A stretch of 64,000 bases of DNA from Xanthomonas pisi DSM 18956. GTDB taxonomy: Bacteria > Pseudomonadota > Gammaproteobacteria > Xanthomonadales > Xanthomonadaceae. The DNA lies in contig NZ_JPLE01000013.1 of the NCBI RefSeq assembly GCF_001010415.1, positions 1 to 64,000 on the forward strand, written 5' to 3'. Position numbers and translations under genes: made by a program. Below, in pieces: positions 8,550 through 16,393 of this stretch (its first letter is position 1; the number at the start of each line of letters is the position of its first letter). The notes below the pieces were generated by a model. That model worked only from the letters and a program-made list of their open reading frames with translations, searched no databases and was not told the DNA's origin.

Positions 8550-10142
8550 TCACGCAAACATGCCACGCACCACATCGGCATTGCGTTGCCCATCGGGATT
8601 GCCGACCGTGCTGTCAGAGGCAAGGTTCCAGCAACTCAGGTGCGCCAGTGCGTTGACCAACGTGTAGGACAGATGCAGTTGGGTGACCGTGCCATAGAGC
8701 GGGAAATCGTCCACGCTTTGCAGATCCAGCTCAAGCTGCGTTTCATCGGGCAATTGCTTCCACCATGTACGCACCAGGTCGTTGTACACCCACAGCACCT
8801 CGACCGACTGCTGCGCAGGCACGTTGAACCAAGGATTGGCCAGCACAGTCAACGTCTGCCGCACCAGTAGCGAACCGCCGGATCTTTTGGCCGCCAACAG
8901 CCCCTGCTTCAGTGCATCGAATGCGGCAGTGTCGAACACCTGGTTGTGCCGGAACATGCCGTTGGCGTCCACGCATAATTGCTCGTCTGCGTATGCAAGA
9001 TAGCTGCGGGTTTTGTCGCAGAATGGCTGCAGCCCGAAGAGCGGCGGCAGGTCGTCGGCTACCACCGTCTCGCCCGATTCCGGATCGATGTTGACCCCTT
9101 GATCGGAGTTGACGAACACCAGCAGACGCGGAACACCGCGCGCCAGCAGCGGCATGATGCCCAGGTTCTCCAGGTTGCCGCCGTCGGCGAAGCGGTAATT
9201 TTGCGTCGGTTGGCTAGCACGGTCATCGACCGGCCAGTACGGATAACGTGGCACCAGGCCACTGATCTCGAGAAACTTCTCTTCAAAATCTTCGGCCGGC
9301 GCCATGCTGCTGCAACCGGCGATATCGTTGAGGCTGAATGCACGTGGCGGCACGCTGACGGTGACCTCGTCACCACCGGTGTCGGCAAAATAATCGCTGC
9401 CCATTGCAAACGACTCGATCAGGCCTCCCCCGATGACGCCGAGTTGCTCAGGCTGGTTGAAAACGCTGCGCACGCCGAGAAACCAGTTGGCCTCGAACGG
9501 CACCAGATCCGAGCCCACACTATCGTTGAGGAAGACCGAGGTATTGAAGATCGGCAGCGGCCGCCCGTCGCGCACGGTGTAGAAGTCGTCCTTGGTCAGC
9601 TGCGGATTGCGCACCAGCGGGCCTTCCGCAAGATACTTCGTCGTGCCGGTGAAATAACGCGGATCGACGCCGGTGATATCCGGATTCCACAGGCCGAAAT
9701 CCTTCAGCACCAGCTTGCCGATCACCGCCTGCCACATATCCGATGGCGCGTAGCGTTTGCTCAGCCGATACTCTGCCAGTTCATCGACGATCGGCAGCGT
9801 GCCAAGCCGATACGGCACCTGGCCGAGATTGTTGTCCCCCATCTGACCCAGCACGTCCAGCGTCAGCGTCGACGGATCCAGCATCACCGGCCCCAGGAAG
9901 TCGTCGTCGCTGATCGACTCCGGCAGATAGCTGAACAGGACATTGGCCCATGTCCCGCCGGACACCGAGGAGATTGCGGCCACCTTGTCCAGGAGCCCCA
10001 GATAGCGCAAACCACGCAGTTGGCCCAGCGCACATGACAGCGCACGACTGCCGCCGCCGGAGAGACAAATACCGACCGCAGTCGACGGCGTCTGGCTTGG
10101 ACCGGTGCCCAGTGGATCGATTACCACGCTGAATGTCGCCAT
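8550..10142 (-). CDS. Patatin-like phospholipase family protein
   Basis: A 530-residue patatin-type protein with the Ser-Asp catalytic dyad: glycine-rich oxyanion motif LSGGGSRA (about residues 28-34), nucleophile in SSVSGGTW (Ser61, a GxSxG variant with Ser in the first position) and the DGG motif in YRFADGGNLENLG. No signal peptide is visible. The ATG at 10142 is preceded by GGGGAGA, a good ribosome site. It belongs to the longer bacterial patatins with a C-terminal extension (about 350-530) of unknown role, and is likely to hydrolyse acyl esters of lipids. A GvpU-like gene lies 398 bases upstream on the same strand; the distance argues against a tight operon. Confidence 0.85.
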   Translation of the reverse strand: MATFSVVIDPLGTGPSQTPSTAVGICLSGGGSRALSCALGQLRGLRYLGLLDKVAAISSVSGGTWANVLFSYLPESISDDDFLGPVMLDPSTLTLDVLGQMGDNNLGQVPYRLGTLPIVDELAEYRLSKRYAPSDMWQAVIGKLVLKDFGLWNPDITGVDPRYFTGTTKYLAEGPLVRNPQLTKDDFYTVRDGRPLPIFNTSVFLNDSVGSDLVPFEANWFLGVRSVFNQPEQLGVIGGGLIESFAMGSDYFADTGGDEVTVSVPPRAFSLNDIAGCSSMAPAEDFEEKFLEISGLVPRYPYWPVDDRASQPTQNYRFADGGNLENLGIMPLLARGVPRLLVFVNSDQGVNIDPESGETVVADDLPPLFGLQPFCDKTRSYLAYADEQLCVDANGMFRHNQVFDTAAFDALKQGLLAAKRSGGSLLVRQTLTVLANPWFNVPAQQSVEVLWVYNDLVRTWWKQLPDETQLELDLQSVDDFPLYGTVTQLHLSYTLVNALAHLSCWNLASDSTVGNPDGQRNADVVRGMFA

Positions 10143-10540
10143 GTGTTCTCCCCGTGTGGTGCTTCACCGTTTCAAATGCGTCGTCGCAAGCCTGGCTGCT
10201 CTTCAGCCGGGCGTTGCGCGATGTGCGCGCGCACGGCGGCATGCCGAGCGTGATCCAGCAAGGGAGAGTCGAACATGAAAAGGCGTAAAGAACCCTGGCT
10301 TCAGTCATAGTCCGGCGCGTGACTGGCACTGGTCGACTGCGTTAACCGGGCGCAACAACCGGATGCCATTGGCATTAGCGGCAGGTGGTAACGCGGCAGC
10401 CATGCGGCGATCGCTGACCTGGAACGGCGGCAACGCAGGCAGCTTGGGCCGTTGCGTAGCGCTGGAGCATGCCTGGCGATCTGTCCAACGGTGCGGTGTG
10501 AGGTGGCGCGCACCTCACACCAGCGCCGAACGTGCCGGAC
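10143..10540. other. Intergenic stretch, no gene supported
   Basis: This 398-base region lies between the patatin gene and the upstream GvpU-like gene on the same strand. No domain-bearing frame, hairpin terminator or repeat was recognised. It presumably holds the patatin promoter. Confidence 0.5.
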
Positions 10541-10999
10541 TCAATCTGCCGACAGCGATCCCAGCGTAAAGCCGGACACGGCATTCACCTTGCCGCGCCA
10601 GAGCACACCGCGGTTGCTGGGCAGCGGCTGTCCACCGGGCGAGAAGCAACGCGATTCGATCAGGTGAATGAACTGCGGCGGCCTGCTGCTTTGCTGCGCA
10701 TCGTCCTCGGTGTCGTAGATGCTGGCGTGGCTGGCAAACGCGCGACGGATATCCTCTTTTTCCTCCGCATCGCCGGGATAGGCCGCAGAGAATTCCTGTG
10801 CAAATGCCTCGAAATACTGCTTCCCGCTGACAAGCTGGCCGGACACGATGATGCCTTCGACAAACAGCGTGATGCCGAACTGCACGTTCGACGTGTTGAC
10901 GGTGGCGACCAGCTTCTGCAAATACCAATCCAGGCTCTGGCCGTCGAACGCCAGCTTGACGTCTTCCAGGCTGGGTTGATTGTCGTCTTGCTCTGTCAT
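10541..10999 (-). CDS. GvpU-like protein (gas-vesicle accessory family)
   Basis: A 152-residue soluble protein. Its core FGITLFVEGIIVSGQLVSGKQYFEAFAQEF resembles the gas vesicle accessory protein GvpU family, whose members carry an ITL..G..ISG.LISG..YF segment. The ATG at 10999 has AGGAGAG upstream; a longer frame reaches 11146 but lacks support. No gvpA or other gas-vesicle gene is in the window, so this is probably a stand-alone relative with a different, unknown role. The acidic, hydrophilic ends and the absence of a signal peptide suggest a cytoplasmic protein. The family call is from remembered motifs and is moderate. Confidence 0.6.
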   Translation of the reverse strand: MTEQDDNQPSLEDVKLAFDGQSLDWYLQKLVATVNTSNVQFGITLFVEGIIVSGQLVSGKQYFEAFAQEFSAAYPGDAEEKEDIRRAFASHASIYDTEDDAQQSSRPPQFIHLIESRCFSPGGQPLPSNRGVLWRGKVNAVSGFTLGSLSAD

Positions 11000-11343
11000 G
11001 TGGCTCTCCTTTGTGGAAGGTCTAACGCGAATGTCGAAATAAGCGTGACGAAGTGCCTGCGCATCGCCCCGCATGCCCAAGAAAGCAAGTGCGTCCTGTC
11101 CAGTGAGTGACGCGGTTGGGTCCGCTATCGTCGCCTTGGAGAGCATGCCCAGAGTCTATGACATGTTTTCCTTGTTGGCCCGCTCTGGTTGGAGCCTTGA
11201 TCCTCGGCGCTAGCTTGTACTGTGGTACCAACGCATCATCGCGCGCACCACTGCTGGCGCCGCAAGCCGGGCAGAAGATCTTTCATGCCGCCCCCCTCAC
11301 GTCCAAATTGAGTCGACTCCGCAGAGCGAAAGATTGAGCGAAC
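11000..11343. other. Intergenic stretch bordering low-GC patch
   Basis: These 344 bases separate the GvpU-like gene from the low-GC gene group. A plus-strand frame at 11107-11337 encodes a short hydrophobic stretch (PALVGALILGASLYCG), but it has no good ribosome site or known family and I do not call it. Base composition falls from core-like to AT-richer at about 11.3 kb. Confidence 0.4.
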
Positions 11344-11637
11344 TTATGCGTCACCAGGCTTGCGGATTGGGTGGCTGCAATGGATGCAACGAGTGGCAAA
11401 CGGATTGGCGAATGCGATCCAGAATTTATCGACATGAGCCACATGCTTGTGGCAGTTGCGGCAACGATAGAAGGTAGAGGCGTAGCCGACGATAAAAGAA
11501 AGCATTACAACAAAAATTCCATAATCTCTGCCTGATATAAGTAGGGCAGCCCCAATCGTCAGCGTGAGAATGAAGGTAATGCGAAGCGCTGCAAAAAACT
11601 GCCATGCAGCGCTAAAAATCTTCAAGGACTGTTTCAT
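11344..11637 (-). CDS. Small membrane protein with C-terminal zinc-ribbon-like motif
   Basis: Unrecognised 97-residue protein. Residues about 10-55 form two hydrophobic segments (FAALRITFILTLTIGAALLI and FVVMLSFIVGYASTF). The C-terminal third has two CxxC pairs, CRNCHKH and CIHCSHP, spaced like a treble-clef or zinc ribbon on the cytoplasmic side. The ATG at 11637 is chosen because the longer frame (to 11817) adds an unrelated basic stretch. Base composition is clearly more AT-rich than the core genes, which points to a horizontally acquired patch. No function is proposed. Confidence 0.55.
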   Translation of the reverse strand: MKQSLKIFSAAWQFFAALRITFILTLTIGAALLISGRDYGIFVVMLSFIVGYASTFYRCRNCHKHVAHVDKFWIAFANPFATRCIHCSHPIRKPGDA

Positions 11638-11898
11638 TGTAAATTCAGTTTTAGTCGGGAGGCTAGATTCGCATGGAACTGGAATCAAATGCCATCTGTG
11701 AAATTTGCAAAGACGTCCTGCCGTCAATCCATCCTTGCGAGTGGTCCGTGAACGATGGTGCGAAAGGAATGAATGAATTTTCCCGGGAATATCCTTGCTC
11801 ACATGGGTTTGGCTCAAGCCAATAGCGGATCCTGCTGTGTCCGTGTATTGGGCACAATGAAAAATTGCATAGACAAGCTGTCCAATGAGTCGTCGGGA

Positions 11899-12264
11899 TT
11901 AGTGGTCGCAGTTGAATTCTCCAACAATTGTCTTGCCTGCGATCTCCATCACGGTGCTCTTGCCAACTCCCCTGAGTGTCAGGGATGGTAGGAGGCCCGT
12001 AGTCCCAGGGTTCCGATAAGTCAAGTCAATTGTTCTGGTTTTTTCTTGGAATTTAATCACTTGATACGAGCCGCTCGGCAGGCTTTTCGGCCCATCTGAT
12101 CCTGGTGGACGGAACAGAATTTGCTGAATTTCGCCGTAGCCAAGAAACTCAAGGTCATAAGCTGAGCTGCCGCTCGGGACAGTGAACGTGCACATTGTGC
12201 TGCTTGCGGTGGCTGGTGTCGCGACCAACAAGAGCGCAGCTGAAATTACCCATGTGGTTTTCAT
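11899..12264 (-). CDS. Secreted hypothetical protein
   Basis: A 121-residue protein with a clear signal peptide (KTTWVISAALLLVATPATAS), then a small beta-rich domain with two cysteines (TMCTF near the mature N-terminus and FNCDH at the C-terminus) that could form a disulphide. No family recognised. It is the third gene of a compact minus-strand set, starting 6 bases after the stop of the 12271-12555 gene, so the three are probably cotranscribed. It lies in the AT-richer patch. Confidence 0.6.
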   Translation of the reverse strand: MKTTWVISAALLLVATPATASSTMCTFTVPSGSSAYDLEFLGYGEIQQILFRPPGSDGPKSLPSGSYQVIKFQEKTRTIDLTYRNPGTTGLLPSLTLRGVGKSTVMEIAGKTIVGEFNCDH

Positions 12265-12270
12265 GCTTGA

Positions 12271-12555
12271 TCAGTTGGCCTTATGGAGTGCTTCGCGTTG
12301 GATGGGGCCGATGCTGTCTTGAGGGGCTGTGCAATGCTCCAAGGAAAGTGTGCTCAGGCTCTTTGGCAGGACAGCATGAAGGCGTTCAAAGTCGAAATCC
12401 TTGGGTTTTCGTCTGGCAACGGAGATGCGTGAGATGGCATCCAGGAGTGCCTGCTTGAAAAGTTGTGGTTGCGACGAGGCTGTCATGAGTTTGACGTCAC
12501 TCCAATCCAGCTGGCCGATAGAGATGAATGACTTGGTCTTGGGCCTGTAACTCAT
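12271..12555 (-). CDS. Small hypothetical protein in a three-gene set
   Basis: A 94-residue soluble protein with no recognised family. It starts immediately at the stop of the upstream gene (the junction reads TAAATG), which implies translational coupling. The sequence has no signal peptide or membrane segment; ARRKPKDFDFERLHAVLPKS suggests a helical cytoplasmic protein. The pattern of two small cytoplasmic genes plus a secreted one is compatible with, but does not prove, an effector/immunity or secreted-factor module. Confidence 0.5.
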   Translation of the reverse strand: MSYRPKTKSFISIGQLDWSDVKLMTASSQPQLFKQALLDAISRISVARRKPKDFDFERLHAVLPKSLSTLSLEHCTAPQDSIGPIQREALHKAN

Positions 12556-12789
12556 TTAGCCCCGTGTCGATTCAAAATTGAATACTCCTGCAACATCAAT
12601 CAGTTCAAAACCAAAATAGAAATTTTCGACAGATGCACCAAAATTCTTGTGTGCAAGTGAATTTGATATATGGCGTTCAATGCTGTTCAGTCGCGGCCAC
12701 CATGCGCCTTTGGACGTATCGAACGTCCATCCAGCGCCGTCTGCACACTGGACGGTCCAGCTTTGCGAAATGCGCAGGCCGAATTTCAT
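12556..12789 (-). CDS. Small hypothetical protein, first of three-gene set
   Basis: A protein of 77 residues from the ATG at 12789, or 108 from an in-frame GTG at 12882. It is rich in aromatic residues (SQSWTVQCADGAGWTF, NFYFGFELIDVAGVFNF) and looks beta-structured. No family recognised. Its stop codon abuts the start of the next gene. Composition is AT-richer than the flanking core. The start is uncertain because neither candidate has a strong ribosome site. Confidence 0.45.
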   Translation of the reverse strand: MKFGLRISQSWTVQCADGAGWTFDTSKGAWWPRLNSIERHISNSLAHKNFGASVENFYFGFELIDVAGVFNFESTRG

Positions 12790-13000
12790 AGGTGCTTGTC
12801 CGCCGCTCTGCAGCAGACCATGACGTGCAGAGACGTCATTCCCAGTGGTTCCAGAAGTCTCGGTAGACTCCTGGCTGCGCACAGCATTGCAGTCGCTGGC
12901 AAAACGTGATGCGTGTCCATGGTTTAGCGCTTCCCTGGCTAACTAGGTATGACGCTACCACGGAGTTGCTTCGGGAAGACTTGCTCAATGTGTGAAGCCA

Positions 13001-14581
13001 TCACCACCCAGCCACCGCCCCATCCGATCGCGGATCGCTTGCCCCGCTGATCACGCCATCGACCTCGCGCACCAACGCACCTGCGTGCCCCGTCACCGAG
13101 GTATAGGCGGGCAGTAGTTCCACGGCATGTCCGGCATCGCGCAGGGCCTGCACCACGGCCGGGTCGAAGCGGTCTTCCAGCTTCAACGTGGTGCTGTCTT
13201 CGCCCCAGGTGCGGCCGAGCAGCCAACGCGGTGCGGTGATGGCCTGCTGTAGCGGCATGCCGTAACGGGCGTAACGCGAGAACAGCGCTGCCTGGGTTTG
13301 CGGTTGGCCTTCGCCGCCCATGGTGCCGTAGGCCATGACGCGGCCATCGTCGAAGGTGGCCAAGGCGGGGTTGAGGGTGTGGAACGGTTTGCGACCCGGG
13401 GCCAGGGCGTTCCAGCCGTCGGCAGCGAGGCGGAAGCTGCAGCCGCGGTTCTGCCAGGTGATGCCGGTGCGTGGCAGCACCAGCCCGGAGCCGAATTCGA
13501 AGTAGGTGGACTGGATGCAGCTGACCACGCGGCCATGCGCATCGATGGCGCCGAACCAGACGGTGTCGCCGGCCTGCGATGGTTGCGGCCAGGGCAACGC
13601 GGTGGTCATGTCGATGCGAGCGGCCAGCGCATCGAGCGCGGCGCTGTCGTCCAGCAGCGCCTGTGCATCGAGCCACATCCAGGCCGGGTCGCCGATGTGC
13701 GCATCGCGGATCAGGAAGGCCTGCTTGGTGGCTTCGATCAATCCGTGCAGATGCGTGTAGGCGCCGGGCTGGTCGGCATGCAGGCGATCGAACAAGGCCA
13801 GGATCAGCAGCGAGGCCAAGCCTTGCGTAGGCGGTGCATGGTTGTACAACCGCGCTCCTGTCACCCCCACCGATAGCGGCACGCTGGCCTCGGCGCTGTG
13901 TGCGGCCAGGTCGTCGGCGTGCAGCGGGCTGCCGAGCGCGTGCAGATCGGCGGCGATGTCGGCCGCCAGCGCGCCGCGATAGAAGCTGTCCAGCCCATCG
14001 CTTGCCAGCCGCTGCAGGGTGCGCGCGAGTTGCGGCTGCTGCAGCACCGCGCCTTCGTGCAGGGGCGCGCCACGCGGCTCGAAGATGCGCGCATACGCGC
14101 CGGGCAGGCAGCGCAGTGCATCGCCCTTGCTGGCAGCAACCTGCGCACCGCCCAGGGTGACGGGGACGCCTGTGTCGGCGTGATGGATGGCCTCTTGCAG
14201 CAACTGCGGCAAGGGCAGTGCGCCACCGGCCCGTTGCAGCGCCAGCGCCCAGCCGGAAACGGTGCCGGCCACGGTGTTGGCTGCGTCGGGGCCGCGCCAG
14301 GGGATCTGCGCGTGACCGCGATAGAAATCCAGCGTGGCCGCCTGCGCGGCGCGGCCGCAGGCATCGATGGCGTGCACGCGGCCATCGGGCTCATGGATCA
14401 GCCAGAAGCCATCGCCGCCGATGCCGGTCATGTGCGGATACACCACGGCCAGGCAGGCGGCGGTAGCGACGGCCGCTTCGATGGCGTTGCCGCCGGCACG
14501 CAGGATGTCGCGACCGGCCTGCGCGGCCAGATGGTGCGGGGCGACGACCATGCCGCGGCGCGCGCGCAGGGTATGCAGCAT
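13001..14581 (-). CDS. hpxW: HpxW-like oxamate amidohydrolase (gamma-glutamyltransferase fold)
   Basis: A 526-residue Ntn hydrolase of the gamma-glutamyltransferase superfamily. The self-processing nucleophile is Thr340 in AGDTVWFGAID, and the stretch QSTYFEFGSGLVLPRTG downstream is typical of the HpxW oxamate amidohydrolase branch and not of glutathione hydrolases; no signal peptide is present. HpxW is placed at the end of purine-ring breakdown, splitting oxamate. The ATG at 14581 has AGGAGA before it and overlaps the stop of the amidase gene (TGATG), so the two are coupled. A longer frame to 15217 is only the antisense of the amidase. A plain gamma-glutamyltransferase remains the alternative. 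Confidence 0.75.
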   Translation of the reverse strand: MLHTLRARRGMVVAPHHLAAQAGRDILRAGGNAIEAAVATAACLAVVYPHMTGIGGDGFWLIHEPDGRVHAIDACGRAAQAATLDFYRGHAQIPWRGPDAANTVAGTVSGWALALQRAGGALPLPQLLQEAIHHADTGVPVTLGGAQVAASKGDALRCLPGAYARIFEPRGAPLHEGAVLQQPQLARTLQRLASDGLDSFYRGALAADIAADLHALGSPLHADDLAAHSAEASVPLSVGVTGARLYNHAPPTQGLASLLILALFDRLHADQPGAYTHLHGLIEATKQAFLIRDAHIGDPAWMWLDAQALLDDSAALDALAARIDMTTALPWPQPSQAGDTVWFGAIDAHGRVVSCIQSTYFEFGSGLVLPRTGITWQNRGCSFRLAADGWNALAPGRKPFHTLNPALATFDDGRVMAYGTMGGEGQPQTQAALFSRYARYGMPLQQAITAPRWLLGRTWGEDSTTLKLEDRFDPAVVQALRDAGHAVELLPAYTSVTGHAGALVREVDGVISGASDPRSDGAVAGW

Positions 14582-16041
14582 CAAGGTGTCTCCTGTGGCG
14601 GGTTGAAGGCGAGCAGGCCGTCGCGCTCGAGTTGCGTGGCGAGCGCGAACAGGCGGTCTTCGCGGCCGGGTGCGGCGATCAACTGCACGCCCAGCGGCAG
14701 CCGCCCCGGACGCGGCAACGGCGCGGCCAGCACCGGGCAGCCAGCCAGGCCGAGCGGTTGGGTGAAGATGCCGAGATTGGCGCGCGCAGACACGGGCAGG
14801 CCATCGATCACGATGGTGTCCTGATCGATGCGTGGCGCAACGCAGGGCGTAGCGGGGGCGATCAGCACATCGACCTCGTCCCACAGCTGTTGCATGGCTG
14901 GGCGAAACCACTGCGCGAAGCGGTGTGCATCGGCCACCGCGCTGGCCGACAGCTGCAGGCCGGCGAACAGGCGGTCGCGCGTGGCCGGGTCGAATTGATC
15001 GCCGTGCGTGCCCAGCGCTGCGCGATGGCGATGGCCGCCCTCGGCGGCAGTGAGCACGAAGGCCGCGGCGCGGGCGCGTTCTGCTTCCGGCAATTCGACG
15101 TGCGTGGCGCTGTTGCAGGCGGTCAGCAATGCGCCGATGCCGGCATCCAGCTCGGGGTCGAGATTGCGTTGAAACCAGCCGCCAAGCCGGGCGATACGCA
15201 GGTTGGCGACGTTGCAACTACGCAGCGCATGACCCTGCATGACCTCGTAGACGCGGCGCAGATCGACCACGGAGGTGGCGAACGGGCCGACCACATCCAG
15301 CGCATCGACGAACGCAAAGACCCCCTCCAGCGGCAACGCACCGTGGGTTGGGCGCAGGCCGTACACGCCGCACAACGCGGCCGGCACGCGGATGGAACCG
15401 TTGGTGTCCGAGCCCAGCGCAAACGGCACCAGCCCGGCCGCGACCGCCGCCGCCGAGCCGCCCGACGAGCCGCCGGCCAGATGCCGGTGATCGTGCGGGT
15501 TGGCGGTGGTGCCGTAATGTGCGTTGACGGTGGCAAAGCCGTAGGCGAATTCGTCCATGTTGGCGGTGCCCACCAGCACCGCACCGGCATCGCACAGGCG
15601 CTGCACCACCGCCGCATCGCGGCTGGCAGGGACGCACTGGGCGCGGATCACGGCGCCGGCGGTGGTGACCTGGCCGGCGACGTCGAACAGATCCTTGACC
15701 ACGAACGGCACCCCGGCCAACGCACCGCCATCGCTGCCACCGGCCAGTGCGGCCTGCACGCGCGCAGCATCGGCAGCGGTGCGTGCGGGTAGCAGGCGGG
15801 TGATCGCGCACAACCGGTCGTTGGCCTGGTTGATGCGCGTCAGCGTCTGGGTGGCATGCCGTGCGGCCAGCGTGGGCTGGCTGCGGGTGGTGCTGACGAT
15901 CGCTGCGATCTGGCCGCGCGGGGTGGCCGCGTCCGGCGATGCGGGACGTGGAGCGACGAAGTTGGCGAGTAACTGCGCGTGGCCGCGTAGGACCTCGCTA
16001 TTGCGATCGATGCCGGCCTGCCACTGCGCTGGGAGTTGCAT
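14581..16041 (-). CDS. hpxY: AtzE/HpxY-type amidohydrolase with fused DUF4089 (HpxX/AtzG) segment
   Basis: A 486-residue amidase-signature enzyme. The Lys-cisSer-Ser triad is readable as K116 (VVKDLFD), S192 (GGSSGGS) and S216 (DTNGSIRVP). Residues 1-35 (LPAQWQAGIDRNSEVLRGHA, then LLANFVAP) match the body of the small DUF4089 subunit HpxX/AtzG, which in other hpx and atz clusters is a separate gene just upstream; here it seems shortened and fused. HpxY-type enzymes act late in ureide and purine breakdown, related to 1-carboxybiuret hydrolase. The start at 16041 has AAGGTG nearby. The gene is coupled to hpxW by a TGATG overlap. The exact substrate is inferred. Confidence 0.75.
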   Translation of the reverse strand: MQLPAQWQAGIDRNSEVLRGHAQLLANFVAPRPASPDAATPRGQIAAIVSTTRSQPTLAARHATQTLTRINQANDRLCAITRLLPARTAADAARVQAALAGGSDGGALAGVPFVVKDLFDVAGQVTTAGAVIRAQCVPASRDAAVVQRLCDAGAVLVGTANMDEFAYGFATVNAHYGTTANPHDHRHLAGGSSGGSAAAVAAGLVPFALGSDTNGSIRVPAALCGVYGLRPTHGALPLEGVFAFVDALDVVGPFATSVVDLRRVYEVMQGHALRSCNVANLRIARLGGWFQRNLDPELDAGIGALLTACNSATHVELPEAERARAAAFVLTAAEGGHRHRAALGTHGDQFDPATRDRLFAGLQLSASAVADAHRFAQWFRPAMQQLWDEVDVLIAPATPCVAPRIDQDTIVIDGLPVSARANLGIFTQPLGLAGCPVLAAPLPRPGRLPLGVQLIAAPGREDRLFALATQLERDGLLAFNPPQETP

Positions 16042-16393
16042 GGGTCACCTTGGGTTGCTGGGAGTGCGGCGGGTGGATGGTGCGTTGCCGGACCGCGGCG
16101 CCTGCGGCTGTGCGGCCGGGCGACGCTGCGGACGCACGATCAAAGCACGCTGCGGCGGGAAAGTGCGGCGGTTTTGTCTCAGCGCGTCCGGCTCGGGCCT
16201 GCACACCCATTCGATGGCGGATGCATTGGGCGCAAGCCTGCCCGATAGGTGGGGAATGTCCGGGGTACTGGCGGCATGCCGGTGGGTCACTGCGCTGTGG
16301 TCGTGCGAAGGACTGCAGTGCGGCGACGATGGGGCGGACGTCGCGTCGTCGCAGCGTGCCTGGGTCGTGCATGTGAGAGCGATGGTGTCGGCC
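16042..16393. other. Intergenic stretch upstream of amidase, no gene supported
   Basis: These 352 bases lie between the amidase start and the end of the adenosine deaminase gene. A separate hpxX (DUF4089) gene would be expected here but none is found; its remnant is at the amidase N-terminus. No strong hairpin or operator was recognised. Confidence 0.5.

Noticed and set aside
8550-10999. An operon of the GvpU-like and patatin genes as a defence pair
   Set aside because: The 398-base gap and the lack of a nucleotide cyclase or other sensor protein do not support a CBASS-type effector system.
11107-11337. A possible small plus-strand membrane or lipoprotein gene
   Set aside because: It has one hydrophobic stretch but no clear ribosome site, no family, and overlaps the promoter area of the GvpU-like gene.
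13001-15217. A 738-codon frame that would extend the HpxW-like protein upstream
   Set aside because: The first 212 codons are the antisense-like overlap of the amidase gene region, Arg/Pro/Ala-rich without a domain; the ATG at 14581 has a good ribosome site and family-type start.
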